This document shows, piece by piece, positions 45,767-54,712 of a stretch of 64,000 nt of DNA. The translations under genes were made by a program, and so were the position numbers. Position 1 is the first letter of the stretch; each line of letters begins with the position of its first letter. The notes under the pieces were generated by a model that was not told where the DNA came from, ran no database searches, and saw nothing but the letters and a program-made list of their open reading frames with translations. Origin of the DNA: Geobacillus vulcani PSS1 (GTDB taxonomy: Bacteria; Bacillota; Bacilli; Bacillales; Anoxybacillaceae); NCBI RefSeq assembly GCF_000733845.1, contig NZ_JPOI01000001.1, positions 1,527,501-1,591,500 of the forward strand. Direction: 5' to 3'.

Positions 45767-46753
45767 TTATTGAAGCGCTGTTTGCAATGTACGAACATTT
45801 TCCTCCATGATGGCGAAATAATCGCGCCCCGCTTTTCGATCGGCATTGGTCAGCGATTCCAAGTTATGCAGACGGAGCGGTTTGGCGCCGAGTTCGTTTT
45901 GAATCACTTCCGCTGTTTTCGGATGAATGTTTTGTTCAAAAATCATATAGCGGATATGATGCTGTTTCGCCGTTTCGATCAGCTGCGCCAGCGCTTTTTG
46001 CGACGGTTCATTGCTTGGCGACAGCCCGGAAACGCTCAGCTGCTTGATTCCGTAGCGGTCTTCCCAATATCCGTACGCCTGGTGGGAGACAAGAATTTCT
46101 TTTTTCGGCGCTTTTTCGATGACCGATCGGAACTGGGCGTCAAGACGCTCGAGCTTTGTCTTTACGGTTTCAAAGTTTTTCCTAAACAGCTCTTTTTTTT
46201 CCGGCTTCAGTTCCGTCAGCAGATCGCGAATGTTCTCGGCGATCACGATCGAGCGGATCGGATCAAGCCATACATGGGGGTCTTGGTCTCCGTGTTCGTG
46301 GCCATGGTCTGCCTGATCGTTTTCGCTGTGTTCGTCTTTGTGCGCTTCGTCATGCTCATGCTCGTTTTCATCGTTGGCTTCAAGCCATTCAATGCCTTTG
46401 GTGGCCACGAAAAATCGGACATGTTCATGTTGCAACGTTTCTTTCAGCTTTTCGGCGAACGGTTCCATTCCGTGGCCGATGTAAATGAAGGCATCCGCTT
46501 GGGCAATCTGTTGCACGGTTTTGGTCGTCGGTTCGAACGTATGAGCTTCCGCCCCCGGCGGATACACGCTTTTCACGATTACGGCGTCGCCGCCGATCTT
46601 TTTCGCAAAGTCTTCGAGCGGATACACTGTCGTGTAAATCGTTAACCGGTCTTTCGATGTTTGGGCTTCGTTTGTCTCCGGCTTCGATTGACAGCCATAC
46701 AGCAAAGCGCTCAGCGTCAAAAGGAGAGACAAAAGGATGGACGTTGTTCTCAT
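45767..46753 (-). CDS. znuA: Zinc ABC transporter binding lipoprotein (ZnuA/AdcA family)
   Basis: A 328-residue metal-binding lipoprotein (lipobox LLYGC, Cys 21). The cluster A-I fold is clear: TTVYPLEDFAKKIGGD, PPGAEAHTFEPTTKTV with the first His ligand, DPHVWLDP with the next, VSHQAYGYWEDRYG, and FEQNIHPKTAEVI. Between residues about 128 and 160 is the histidine/acid-rich loop (ENEHEHDEAHKDEHSEN) typical of zinc-specific members. No permease or ATPase gene is next to it, so those partners are elsewhere. A perfect Zur box lies 46 bases upstream, which supports zinc over manganese. Confidence 0.92.
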   Translation of the reverse strand: MRTTSILLSLLLTLSALLYGCQSKPETNEAQTSKDRLTIYTTVYPLEDFAKKIGGDAVIVKSVYPPGAEAHTFEPTTKTVQQIAQADAFIYIGHGMEPFAEKLKETLQHEHVRFFVATKGIEWLEANDENEHEHDEAHKDEHSENDQADHGHEHGDQDPHVWLDPIRSIVIAENIRDLLTELKPEKKELFRKNFETVKTKLERLDAQFRSVIEKAPKKEILVSHQAYGYWEDRYGIKQLSVSGLSPSNEPSQKALAQLIETAKQHHIRYMIFEQNIHPKTAEVIQNELGAKPLRLHNLESLTNADRKAGRDYFAIMEENVRTLQTALQ

Positions 46754-46798
46754 AGGGAACTCCTTTCTTGACTTACAGATGTCCGCTTTTTTATTTTA

Positions 46799-46813
46799 TC
46801 GTAATCATTACGA
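46799..46813. promoter_or_regulatory. Zur box
   Basis: TCGTAATCATTACGA is a perfect match to the Bacillus Zur consensus TCGTAATNATTACGA. It lies in the promoter region of znuA. Confidence 0.9.
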
Positions 46814-47007
46814 TTTGAAAATGATCAATCATCATTGACAAGGACGGCAAACACCGCCGTTGCCCGCCCGTCAACGGTATTTCGCCAAAAAACATTCATA
46901 AAGACATGCTCTTTGCCCCTGGGTGATTTTTACAGGAGTTTGGCGATAGGGTCCTGTCTCATCGATTGCGGCAAAAACGCAAACTGTTTCCGCCAAGCTT
47001 TGCGTTA
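46814..47007. other. Gap between yciC and znuA
   Basis: No gene is supported. A minus-strand stretch reads like coding sequence (for example EHVFMNVFWRNTVDG) but lacks a start, so it may be a remnant of a lost gene. Confidence 0.3.
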
Positions 47008-48225
47008 TTACGAAATATCTCCAGCAGCAGGCGGCACGAAGTCATCTGAAGGAATCAATGAAGGGAACGGATTCGGAAACAAAGCCCAATCTTCCTTCAT
47101 CTCCTCGTCGGTCAGCAAACATTGATCCAACGAGCGTGCGATGTCATCCGCATTCATGTGAATACCGATTAACACGAGTTCGGTCATGCGATCGCCGTAG
47201 GTCTCATCCCATTTTTCCCGCCATGTCTCCTCTTCTTGCAAGAACAGTTGTCTATCTTCCTCTGGATAGGAAGCGATCCATCGTCCTGCTGCTTGGATGG
47301 AGACGGATGTTCCCGCTTGGGATAGGAGAACGCATACGTCATTCCAAGGCGCAAGCCAAAGAAAGCCTTTCGCGCGAACCACCTCTGTTGGCCAGTTTTC
47401 AAGCCAATTCATCAACCGTTCCGGATGAAACGGCCGCCTTCTTCGATACACAAAGGAAGAGATGCCGTATTGCTCGGTCTCGGGTGTGTGCTCTTCATTC
47501 AGCTCTTTGATCCAACCCGCTGATTGGCTCGCTTTTTCAAAATCAAATAAGTGAGTGTTTAAAATGGAATCAAGCGGCACTTGGCCGAAGGTTGCCGGGA
47601 GGATGACAGCTTCCGGATTGAGCTTGTGAAGCACGGTTTGCAATTTTTGCGCTTCCTCCGGCGAGACAAGATCGATTTTATTGACGATAATGACATTGGC
47701 GAATTCGATTTGTTCAATGAGCAAATCCGCGATTTCTCGGCTGTCCGTTTCATCGACGGCCTGTTGGCGGTCAAGCAAGGTTTCGCCCGAGGAAAAGTCC
47801 GCCCAAAAACGATTGGCGTCGACCACCGTCACCATCGTGTCTAAACGGCATTTTTTCGACAAGTCGATTCCCAGTTCTTCGTCTAAATAAGTAAAGGTTT
47901 GAGCGACGGGAATCGGCTCGCTAATTCCGGAAGATTCAATGACAATATAGTCGATCTCCCCGTTTTCAACGAGCTGGTCAACCGCTTTGATTAAATCCTC
48001 CCTCAAGGTGCAGCAAATGCAGCCGTTTTGGATTTGCACCAGCTTTTCCTCCGTGCGGAAAAAGCCGTTTTGCCGAATCAGCTCGGCATCCACATTGATT
48101 TCGCTCATATCGTTGACAATGACGGCGATTTTTTTCCCTTCGCGATTGTGCAAGATATGATGAAGCAAGGTTGTTTTTCCAGCCCCTAAATAACCGCTTA
48201 CTACCGTGACAGGAATTTTGTTCAT
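47008..48225 (-). CDS. yciC: CobW/YciC-type GTPase, zinc metallochaperone
   Basis: A 405-residue G3E GTPase. Motifs in order: Walker [16 protein letters not shown] (residues 11-25), the metal site [21 protein letters not shown] (switch), NKIDL (guanine specificity), and a C-terminal CobW_C domain with [12 protein letters not shown]. Such proteins deliver zinc to client enzymes when zinc is scarce. AAGGAGGCG precedes the ATG at 48225. A one-mismatch Zur box lies 24 bases upstream, matching control of B. subtilis yciC. Confidence 0.92.
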   Translation of the reverse strand: MNKIPVTVVSGYLGAGKTTLLHHILHNREGKKIAVIVNDMSEINVDAELIRQNGFFRTEEKLVQIQNGCICCTLREDLIKAVDQLVENGEIDYIVIESSGISEPIPVAQTFTYLDEELGIDLSKKCRLDTMVTVVDANRFWADFSSGETLLDRQQAVDETDSREIADLLIEQIEFANVIIVNKIDLVSPEEAQKLQTVLHKLNPEAVILPATFGQVPLDSILNTHLFDFEKASQSAGWIKELNEEHTPETEQYGISSFVYRRRRPFHPERLMNWLENWPTEVVRAKGFLWLAPWNDVCVLLSQAGTSVSIQAAGRWIASYPEEDRQLFLQEEETWREKWDETYGDRMTELVLIGIHMNADDIARSLDQCLLTDEEMKEDWALFPNPFPSLIPSDDFVPPAAGDIS

Positions 48226-48248
48226 CTGCCCCGCCTCCTTCTTGAAAA

Positions 48249-48263
48249 TAGTAATCATTACGA
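48249..48263. promoter_or_regulatory. Zur box of yciC
   Basis: TAGTAATCATTACGA differs from TCGTAATNATTACGA at one position. It could also control the divergent small open frame at 48321. Confidence 0.85.
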
Positions 48264-48320
48264 TTTAACAAGATTGATCATACAAAAAAATCAACCAAAT
48301 GGCAAGAGGGAAGTGATTTT

Positions 48321-48572
48321 GTGGCTCTTCATCAAAAGATGTGTTCGACTTGTAAAGACAAACATGATCGTCGTATTGACCAAAGAGGCGGGTGCCATGA
48401 AAAGAAAACATGCTGTTTTGATTTTTGGCATGATCGGTCAAGGACAATTTGTGGCAAAGAGACTATTTTGTTTCTTTCAGACGCTGAGATGGTTCAGGAA
48501 CGGGGTCAAAACCGCCTGGATGGAACGGATGGCACTTCAAAATGCGCTTTGTCGTCAGCCATCCTCCTTTGA
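48321..48572 (+). CDS. Possible small Cys-rich protein divergent from yciC
   Basis: A GTG at 48321 after GAGGGAAG opens an 83-codon frame with [26 protein letters not shown] and ICGKE in its first half: six Cys and four His in about 45 residues. This is a metal-binding-like pattern next to a Zur box. Against it, the second half overlaps yidD on the other strand and looks random, and no family is recognised. It may be a short real protein, a frame-broken remnant or chance. Confidence 0.3.
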   Translation: MALHQKMCSTCKDKHDRRIDQRGGCHEKKTCCFDFWHDRSRTICGKETILFLSDAEMVQERGQNRLDGTDGTSKCALSSAILL

Positions 48573-48702
48573 GCGCGCCGAAGCGGCGGATCGCTTCAAT
48601 CCCGTAGTTCGAGCAGGTCGGGTAAAAGCGGCATGTCGGCGGTTTGAGCGGTGAGAGAAACCGCTGGTAAAAGCGGATGAGCGCGATCATGAGTTGGGCC
48701 AA
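48463..48702 (-). CDS. yidD: Membrane protein insertion efficiency factor YidD
   Basis: A 79-residue YidD-family protein that helps YidC/Oxa1 insert membrane proteins. [20 protein letters not shown] and [20 protein letters not shown] are diagnostic, with the conserved cysteines, then [17 protein letters not shown]. The TTG at 48702 is chosen because AAAGGAATGG stands nine bases before it; an ATG 13 codons upstream lacks a binding site. Confidence 0.9.
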   Translation of the reverse strand: MAQLMIALIRFYQRFLSPLKPPTCRFYPTCSNYGIEAIRRFGALKGGWLTTKRILKCHPFHPGGFDPVPEPSQRLKETK

Positions 48703-48876
48703 CCGAAACCATTCCTTTCCGTGTTTCACTGTCTTTAGCATAGGATAAATGGGTTCGAGATTCAAGAAAAAGACGCGTGAGGGAAAGCGAGGAGCGGAAG
48801 CAGGCAAAAAAGGTGCGGGACGGGCGCCGTTTTGGTTATGATAAAAACGAAACCAAATGGTCAGGAGTGATGGAAC

Positions 48877-49353
48877 ATGCCTTCACCAGTGGAAAGCTTT
48901 GAGCTGGATCATTGCGCGGTCAAAGCGCCGTACGTGCGGCACTGCGGCGTTCACAAAGTCGGCAGCGACGGCGTCGTGAATAAGTTTGACATTCGTTTTT
49001 GCCAGCCAAACAAAGAGGCGATGGATCCGGCGGCGATTCATACGCTCGAACATTTATTGGCGTATACGCTGCGCAAACATGCGGCGAAATACGATCATTT
49101 CGATATCATCGACATCTCGCCGATGGGCTGCCAGACCGGATTTTACCTTGTCGTAAGCGGATCGCCGACCGTGGACGAAGTCATCGATTTGCTGGAAGAA
49201 GCTATGAAGGACGCGCTCGACGCGGCGGAAGTGCCGGCGGCAACTGAGCGGCAATGCGGCCAGGCGAAGCTGCATGACCTCGAGGCGGCCAAACAGTTGA
49301 TGCGCGTTTGGCTGTCGCAGGAGAAAGAAGAGCTAAAAAAGGTGTTTGGCTGA
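48877..49353 (+). CDS. luxS: S-ribosylhomocysteine lyase
   Basis: LuxS cleaves S-ribosylhomocysteine to homocysteine and DPD, the precursor of autoinducer-2, as part of the methyl cycle fed by MetK (also in this window). The 158-residue protein keeps the metal site H55-TLE-H59 and C127 in [13 protein letters not shown], with the general base E58 and the catalytic C85 in [26 protein letters not shown] precedes the ATG. Confidence 0.97.
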   Translation: MPSPVESFELDHCAVKAPYVRHCGVHKVGSDGVVNKFDIRFCQPNKEAMDPAAIHTLEHLLAYTLRKHAAKYDHFDIIDISPMGCQTGFYLVVSGSPTVDEVIDLLEEAMKDALDAAEVPAATERQCGQAKLHDLEAAKQLMRVWLSQEKEELKKVFG

Positions 49354-49355
49354 TG

Positions 49356-49403
49356 AACAAGCCGGCCCGCGCCGCTACTGCGGCTGCTTCGGGCCGGCTT
49401 GTT
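49356..49403. terminator. Terminator shared by luxS and ytzI
   Basis: AACAAGCCGGCCCG pairs with CGGGCCGGCTTGTT around a 20-base loop. The two genes converge on it. Confidence 0.8.
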
Positions 49404-49533
49404 GTTCGCTGCCGCGCTCGTTTGGAAGCGGATCGATCGTATGCTTGTACGCATACGCTTTGGAAGTCGTGATGACCGCTAAAGCGAGGACAACAGCGGC
49501 GATGATGAGGCAAATGGCTAATGTCCAGTACAT
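49375..49533 (-). CDS. ytzI: YtzI-like small membrane protein
   Basis: A 52-residue protein with one N-terminal membrane helix ([20 protein letters not shown]) followed by [16 protein letters not shown], a pattern shared with B. subtilis YtzI, whose gene sits in the same neighbourhood. Function unknown. AAGGTGGG before the ATG supports the start. Its 3' end lies inside the shared terminator hairpin. Confidence 0.75.
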   Translation of the reverse strand: MYWTLAICLIIAAVVLALAVITTSKAYAYKHTIDPLPNERGSEQQAGPKQPQ

Positions 49534-49798
49534 GATGAGACCCACCTTTTTTCTTTCCATTATAACATACAAAAAGCGTCTTCCCCGCCGCGCTGCTTCG
49601 TCTTTTTCTTCCCGCCCCCGCCGGCAAACGGACCGGGTGCGTCTGCGTCCGCCAAACGGGCGGCTGCTTTTTCCTTTTCCGCTTGTCTTGGACGATTCAT
49701 ATTTCCGGCGGAATCGGGAGAAGCTATCCATCGGCAGGTTTCCCCATGTTTCATCAACAAGCCGGCTGGGTACAAGAACCATGAGGAGGAGTGAGACG

Positions 49799-50239
49799 AT
49801 GGCCAACCAGCTGATCGATCTTGTCAACAAGCAAATCGCCAACTGGACCGTTTTGTATGTAAAGCTGCACAACTACCATTGGTATGTCACCGGTCCACAG
49901 TTTTTTACGCTGCATGAGAAATTTGAGCAGCTTTACAATGAGGCGGCCACCCACATTGACGCCCTCGCTGAACGGCTGTTGGCGCTCGGCGGCAAGCCGG
50001 TGGGGACGATGAAAGACTGCCTCGAGCAGGCGTCCGTCAACGAAGCAACGGGAGCCGAAACGGCGGAGCAAATGGTGGCTGCGATTGTCGGCGACTTTGA
50101 AACGATGATTGGTGAATTGAAAGAAGGCATGCAGCTCGCGGAGGAAGTGAACGACGAAACGACGGGCGACATGCTGCTTGGCATTCACCGAAACTTGGAA
50201 AAACACGTTTGGATGCTGAAATCGTTCCTCGGACGTTGA
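49799..50239 (+). CDS. dps: Dps-family ferritin-like protein
   Basis: Dps forms 12-unit shells that oxidise and store iron and protect DNA from peroxide. The 146-residue protein keeps the inter-subunit ferroxidase ligands: H27 in [10 protein letters not shown]39 in [12 protein letters not shown]54 and E58 in HIDALAERL. The spacing matches Listeria Dps. GAGGAGGAG precedes the ATG. No PerR or Fur box was identified upstream with confidence. The order dps-ytkC-ytkD is as in B. subtilis. Confidence 0.94.
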   Translation: MANQLIDLVNKQIANWTVLYVKLHNYHWYVTGPQFFTLHEKFEQLYNEAATHIDALAERLLALGGKPVGTMKDCLEQASVNEATGAETAEQMVAAIVGDFETMIGELKEGMQLAEEVNDETTGDMLLGIHRNLEKHVWMLKSFLGR

Positions 50240-50297
50240 TCAGGCGGGATTCATCTTCCTTGGAAGCGAATGCTTCCCGGTGATTGACGGCAACGAG

Positions 50298-50333
50298 AAA
50301 GGCTGTCCTCCACAGGTGGGACGGCCTTTTTCT
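50298..50333 (+). terminator. Terminator of dps
   Basis: AAAGGCTGTCC pairs with GGACGGCCTTTTT (one G-T pair), followed by CTTTG. Confidence 0.75.
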
Positions 50334-50433
50334 TTGTCGAAAAAGGGAGATTTTTTAGGGAATGCGCCGCGTCGCGTTCTCTCCTCCAGGCATACGATAG
50401 TTACGCGTATCCTATGTTCAAGGAGGGGGGAGC

Positions 50434-50829
50434 ATGAATAAGCCGATTCCGATGGTTGCCGTGTCGCTGTTCGGTTCGTTTCTGTCACTGTTTGTCGGCA
50501 GCGTGGACTCATTTGTCGTGATTTTGCTCGCGTTGGTCGTTGTCGACTACCTCACCGGCATCGCCGCCAGCGCTGTCGAAGGCAAGCTATCGAGCCAAGT
50601 CGGATTTCGCGGCATCGTTCGCAAACTGCTCATTTTCGTTCTGGTGGCGGCGTCGCATCTCGTCGATTTGGCCATTGGATGGAACATGCATGTAATCCGC
50701 GATGCGATCGTGTTTTTCTATATCGCCAATGAGTTTATCTCCATCATCGAAAACGCCGGCCGGGCGGGCGTCCCGATCCCGTCCGTGCTCCGCAAGGCGA
50801 TCGAGCTGTTGAAAGATGAAATGAAATAA
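50434..50829 (+). CDS. ytkC: Phage-holin-4 family membrane protein (YtkC-like)
   Basis: A 131-residue membrane protein with four hydrophobic segments, of the phage holin / toxin-secretion family. VVDYLTGIAASAVEGKLSSQ and FYIANEFISIIENAGRAGVP are the family blocks. B. subtilis has a copy, ytkC, at the same place, so this is a resident gene rather than a prophage remnant. Its role is not known; autolysis is a guess. GGAGGGGGG precedes the ATG. Confidence 0.85.
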   Translation: MNKPIPMVAVSLFGSFLSLFVGSVDSFVVILLALVVVDYLTGIAASAVEGKLSSQVGFRGIVRKLLIFVLVAASHLVDLAIGWNMHVIRDAIVFFYIANEFISIIENAGRAGVPIPSVLRKAIELLKDEMK

Positions 50830-50886
50830 GCATATTGTTTCCGGATTGCCCCATACTAAGCAAAAAGGCAAAAGGAGTGGACGAAG

Positions 50887-51219
50887 GTGGCAGACGAACG
50901 GAAAAAGACGTATTACGTCTCGATGGCGACCGGGGAAATTTCGCAGTTGAAGACCGCGTCGCCGTGGGATTTTGAGATTCAAGCGACCGATCGTGAAATC
51001 GCCCAACTGCGGGAATATTTTGACCAAAATTACTCGACCGATTGGCAGGCGTTTTGGCGCACCCATGTGCCGTATGTCCAATACCACTATGATCGGGAAA
51101 ACGATGCGTACGACCGGACGCTTGTCGACATTTACAAAATGATTTATGAGCTTGGCAATGAGGAAGCGAAAGCGCACATCCGCTCGATTGGCATCCTTCC
51201 TGATGAAAAAGAAGAGTAA
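50887..51219 (+). CDS. Small conserved-looking cytoplasmic protein, unknown
   Basis: A 110-residue protein without signal or membrane helix. It starts VADERKKTYYVSMATGEIS and holds FDQNYSTDWQAFWRTHVPYV in the middle. Aromatic residues are frequent. No family is recognised beyond a general likeness to short hypothetical proteins of Bacillaceae. GTG start at 50887 with AAGGAG nine bases upstream. It lies between ytkC and ytkD and ends at a strong terminator. Confidence 0.75.
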   Translation: MADERKKTYYVSMATGEISQLKTASPWDFEIQATDREIAQLREYFDQNYSTDWQAFWRTHVPYVQYHYDRENDAYDRTLVDIYKMIYELGNEEAKAHIRSIGILPDEKEE

Positions 51220-51246
51220 ACGCCGCGAGTCGAGCGGCGTTTTTCT
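51220..51246 (+). terminator. Terminator upstream of ytkD
   Basis: ACGCCGC pairs with GCGGCGT around a 7-base loop, followed by TTTTCTG. Confidence 0.85.
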
Positions 51247-51277
51247 GTATAATGGGGAGAGGAAAGGGGAGAGTCCG

Positions 51278-51745
51278 ATGCACGAATTCCGGGATTGCTA
51301 CGGACATCGCGTTCGACTGGCCTTTCGCGTTCATCCGTTTTCCTCTTCTCCGGGGCATGTGTGGGTCATTTGCCGCTATGGCGGACGATGGCTGCTGACC
51401 AATCATCCGCGCCGCGGCCTCGAGTTTCCCGGCGGCAAGGTGGAAAAGGGGGAAACGGCGGCGGAAGCCGCGGTCCGCGAAGTGATGGAAGAAACAGGCG
51501 GCATCATCCGCCAGCTCGAATACATCGGCCAATATGAAGTGGAGCCGGATATTGTGAAAGACATTTATTTTGCCGACATCGCGGCGCTCATCGAGCGGGA
51601 GTCGTATGCGGAGACGAACGGCCCGGTGCTGCTTGAGGCGCTGCCGGATGACATCCGCGGCGATGATCGGTTCAGCTACATCATGAAAGACGATGTCCTT
51701 TCGCTTTCGCTTGCCGAGTTGAAGCAGCGTGGGTGGATCGATTGA
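51278..51745 (+). CDS. ytkD: Nudix hydrolase YtkD (8-oxo-dGTPase type)
   Basis: YtkD removes oxidised nucleotides such as 8-oxo-dGTP and also acts on (d)NTPs in B. subtilis. The 155-residue protein carries the Nudix box at residues 53-75 (G53, E59, REVMEETGG ending at 75). Preceding FPGGK and the N-terminal beta sheet are as expected. AAAGGGGAGAG before the ATG at 51278 fixes the start. Confidence 0.92.
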   Translation: MHEFRDCYGHRVRLAFRVHPFSSSPGHVWVICRYGGRWLLTNHPRRGLEFPGGKVEKGETAAEAAVREVMEETGGIIRQLEYIGQYEVEPDIVKDIYFADIAALIERESYAETNGPVLLEALPDDIRGDDRFSYIMKDDVLSLSLAELKQRGWID

Positions 51746-51831
51746 AAAGGGGGCGTCGATCGACGGCTCCCAAAGATGGATTTCTCCAAAGCGGCGGATG
51801 CCGGCTCATCCGGGCGGCACCAATGAAACGA

Positions 51832-51858
51832 GACGCCCCTCAACATGTGGCGGGCGTC
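51832..51858 (-). terminator. Probable terminator of ytlACD
   Basis: GACGCCC and GGGCGTC arms; read leftward the hairpin is followed by TCGTTTCATT. Confidence 0.5.
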
Positions 51859-51861
51859 CCG

Positions 51862-52671
51862 CTAGCGGCGGCTTCCCCATTTTTTCTCGATCAAGGCGAC
51901 AAGCTGATACATCACGGTCGACAGCAAGGCGACAATGAGCAGGCTCATCAACACAAGGGTGAAGTTGAACACTTGGAAGCCATAAATGATCAAATACCCG
52001 AGCCCTTGTTTCGAGACGAGAAATTCGCCGGTGATGACGCCGACCCAAGCGAGGCCGACGTTCACTTTCAGCGTGGAAATGATGGCCGGAAACGACGCCG
52101 GCAGCACCGCTTCTTTGAAACATTGGTAGCGGGTGGCGCCGAACGTCTGCAATACTTTCAAATAGTTGGGATCGACCTCTTGGAACGCCGAATAGACGAC
52201 GATCGTCGTGATGATGATCGAAATGACGACGCCCATGGCGATAATCGACGTCAAGCCCGGCCCGAGCGCGACGATGAAAATCGGTCCGAGCGCCACTTTC
52301 GGCATGGCGTTGAACACGACCAAATACGGATCTAGCGTCTTCGCCAGGCGCGGAAACCACCAAAGCAACGCGCCGATCAGCGCCCCGCCGGCCGTGCCGA
52401 TGAAAAAGCCGAGCAATGTTTCGAGCAGCGTCGCCCATGTATGGACGAACAGAGAATGATCACTCATTTTTTCGGCAAACAGCTTGACGATGGCCGACGG
52501 AGAGCTGAACAAAAGCGGGTCGACCCATTGGAAGTGGCTCGCCGCTTCCCAGACAGCGAAAAAGGCGACAAGCAAGACGGCCTGAAAGAGGCGGATGGCC
52601 CGCTGTTCTTTGCGCAAGGCGGCAAGGTATTGGGCGTGCTTCGTTTCAATTTGTTTATTGGGCGGATTCAA
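51862..52671 (-). CDS. ytlD: ABC transporter permease YtlD (SsuC/ThiX-like)
   Basis: A 269-residue permease with about six membrane helices, of the nitrate/sulfonate/taurine/thiamine-precursor group. The EAA loop is [20 protein letters not shown], followed by [18 protein letters not shown]. The TTG at 52671 is chosen because AAGGAG and GGAGG stand just before it; it overlaps the ATPase stop by 17 bases, suggesting coupled translation. Substrate not established for YtlACD; the binding protein suggests a small organic molecule. Confidence 0.88.
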   Translation of the reverse strand: MNPPNKQIETKHAQYLAALRKEQRAIRLFQAVLLVAFFAVWEAASHFQWVDPLLFSSPSAIVKLFAEKMSDHSLFVHTWATLLETLLGFFIGTAGGALIGALLWWFPRLAKTLDPYLVVFNAMPKVALGPIFIVALGPGLTSIIAMGVVISIIITTIVVYSAFQEVDPNYLKVLQTFGATRYQCFKEAVLPASFPAIISTLKVNVGLAWVGVITGEFLVSKQGLGYLIIYGFQVFNFTLVLMSLLIVALLSTVMYQLVALIEKKWGSRR

Positions 52672-53476
52672 GGGCCTCCATCTCCTTCCAAATGGATTGA
52701 AAGAGCGCCGGAAACGATGGATGCTGGCGGGCGGCAAGCGGCGGGCGCCCTCGCAGATCGTCCGGGACGACGAACGTCTTCGCCAGGCGGCCTGGGCGCG
52801 GAGAAAGCAAGAAAATGCGGTCGCTCATGGCGATGGCCTCTTCAATGTCATGGGTGACAAGAACCGCTGTTTTTTCGTATTGCCGCAATGTGTTCCAAAC
52901 GAGCTCTTCGAGTCTCAGCTTCGTCTGCTGGTCGAGGGCGGAAAACGGTTCATCGAGCAACAAGAGTTTCGGATCGGTCGCTAAGGTGCGCACAAGCGCC
53001 GCACGCTGGCGCATGCCGCCCGACAGCTGACTCGGGTAATACGATTCCACGCCGGCCAAACCGATTTCCGACAGAAGAGCGAGCGCTCGCTCTTTGGTGT
53101 CAGCGTTCAGCGTGTTGGTGATTTTCAACCCGAGAAGGATGTTTTCTTCGATCGTTTTCCACGGAAACAAGTAGTCTTGCTGAAGCACGTAGCCGACCGC
53201 GCGGCGGATGGATGAATTCGATCCGGCCGCCCGGCGCGCCATAGCGGCGTTCGTTTCCCGCGGCCAAAGCAGTTCGCCGTCGATGCGGACCGATCCTTCC
53301 GTCGGTTCAATGAGCCCGGCGATGATCGACAGCAACGTCGTTTTGCCGCAGCCGCTTGGGCCGAGAAAGGAGACGAATTCTCCTTTCTCGACGGACAGCG
53401 ACACCTGATCGAGCGCGGTGACGGCGGTCGTTTTCGTCAAATACGTGTGCGAGAGGCGGTCGATGGCAAGAAACAT
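52655..53476 (-). CDS. ytlC: ABC transporter ATPase YtlC
   Basis: The 273-residue ATPase of the same transporter. Walker [19 protein letters not shown]-loop [13 protein letters not shown], signature [19 protein letters not shown] and Walker [13 protein letters not shown] are intact, then the H-loop [16 protein letters not shown]. The start may be GTG at 53485 or ATG at 53476; the latter has GGGTGA at good distance. It lies between ytlA (18 bases upstream) and ytlD. Confidence 0.93.
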   Translation of the reverse strand: MFLAIDRLSHTYLTKTTAVTALDQVSLSVEKGEFVSFLGPSGCGKTTLLSIIAGLIEPTEGSVRIDGELLWPRETNAAMARRAAGSNSSIRRAVGYVLQQDYLFPWKTIEENILLGLKITNTLNADTKERALALLSEIGLAGVESYYPSQLSGGMRQRAALVRTLATDPKLLLLDEPFSALDQQTKLRLEELVWNTLRQYEKTAVLVTHDIEEAIAMSDRIFLLSPRPGRLAKTFVVPDDLRGRPPLAARQHPSFPALFQSIWKEMEALESAQ

Positions 53477-53494
53477 CCGATTCACCCGCTTTCG

Positions 53495-54499
53495 TTACTC
53501 ATTCATCGCTTGTTTGGCAAACGATGAATCCACCAGCGTTTCAAGATCGATCCGCTTTGGCAGTTCGCCGGCTTCGTCCATGATCGTTTGCAAGTGGTTC
53601 CATTCGTCTTCATCCAAAATCGGATCGGTCGCGTAGGTTCCTTGGCTTTTGTAGCGATCAACCACTTTTTCGATGAGGGCCAAATCGGTGTCTTTGAAAT
53701 ACGGCTGAATGGCTTTCGCGATGTCCGAGGCGCTGTGCGATGCGACCCATTGCTGGGCTTTGTAGATGGCGCGCGTGAATTTTTCAATGACGTCTTTGTT
53801 CGCTTTTATATAGCTTTGTTTTGCCATGTACGATGTGTACGGGACGCGCCCGGACTCGGTGCCAAAGGAAGCGACGATGTAGCCTTTTCCTTCTTGCTCA
53901 AAAATGCTTGCGGTCGGCTCAAACAGCTGGACGAAATCGCCGGTCCCGCTCGCAAACGCGTTGGCGATGTTGGCAAACTCGACGTTCTGGATCAATTTCA
54001 AGTCCTGGTGCGGGTCGATGCCGTGTTTTTTCAACACAAATTCGCCGACCATCTGCGGCATGCCGCCTTTCCGCTGGCCGAGGAACGTGCTTCCTTTCAA
54101 CCTCTCCCACGTAAAGTGGTCAATTTTTTTGCGGGAAACGAGAAACGTGCCATCGGTTTGCGTGAGCTGCGCAAAATTGATGACCGGATCGTCCGTCCCT
54201 TGCGCATAGACATAAATGGATGTTTCCGAGCCGACCAAGGCGATGTCGGCGCCGCCGGACAGCAGCGTCGTCATCGTTTTGTCGCCGCCCCATGTCGTCG
54301 TTAGCTCGACATCGAGCCCTTCTTCTTTAAAGAAGCCTTTTGCTAAGGCGACGTACTGCGGCGCGTAAAAAATCGAGTGCGTCACTTCGGCGAGCCGGAC
54401 GTTTTTCAGCGGCTTTTCTCCTTGGCCGTTGCCGTTGTTGCAGGCAGCGAGCGGCAAAAGGAGAAGAAGCGAACACAACCATACCGCCCATTTTTTCAT
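53495..54499 (-). CDS. ytlA: ABC transporter binding lipoprotein YtlA
   Basis: A 334-residue lipoprotein (lipobox PLAAC, Cys 20) of the NMT1/ThiY/SsuA fold. AEVTHSIFYAPQYVALAKGF is the classical start, then LSGGADIALVGSETSIYVYA and GQRKGGMPQMVGEFVLKKHG. It should bind a small organic sulfonate, pyrimidine or similar compound; no riboswitch such as TPP was seen upstream. AAGGGGG lies nine bases before the ATG. First gene of ytlACD; it is divergent from ytmA. Confidence 0.9.
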   Translation of the reverse strand: MKKWAVWLCSLLLLLPLAACNNGNGQGEKPLKNVRLAEVTHSIFYAPQYVALAKGFFKEEGLDVELTTTWGGDKTMTTLLSGGADIALVGSETSIYVYAQGTDDPVINFAQLTQTDGTFLVSRKKIDHFTWERLKGSTFLGQRKGGMPQMVGEFVLKKHGIDPHQDLKLIQNVEFANIANAFASGTGDFVQLFEPTASIFEQEGKGYIVASFGTESGRVPYTSYMAKQSYIKANKDVIEKFTRAIYKAQQWVASHSASDIAKAIQPYFKDTDLALIEKVVDRYKSQGTYATDPILDEDEWNHLQTIMDEAGELPKRIDLETLVDSSFAKQAMNE

Positions 54500-54712
54500 G
54501 TGGTCTAACCCCCTTTTCGTCCACGTGTAGTGAACAGTGGCTTCACCTTATCGTATGCACGGGCGAAAAATGTGTGAATGCCTAGAAAAAATGGGCGGTG
54601 AGCCGAGAACGGGCGGCGGACGGGACGCTTTGCGCGCACCCGTCGGCTTTCGGATGAGGGGAATCGGGAACAAGACGGTGTGGTGGAGGTTGCATGGAAA
54701 GGAGCGAGCGCG

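Noticed and set aside
46835..47125. Plus-strand frame between znuA and yciC as a possible zinc-free ribosomal protein paralogue
   Set aside because: Such paralogues are common beside Zur boxes, but the sequence does not resemble L31, L33 or S14.
50434..50829. Prophage remnant because of a holin-like gene
   Set aside because: No other phage genes are near, and B. subtilis has the same family (ytkC) between dps and ytkD.
54500..54712. TPP riboswitch upstream of the ThiY-like binding protein
   Set aside because: The CTGAGA and ACCTG hallmarks of the THI box are absent.
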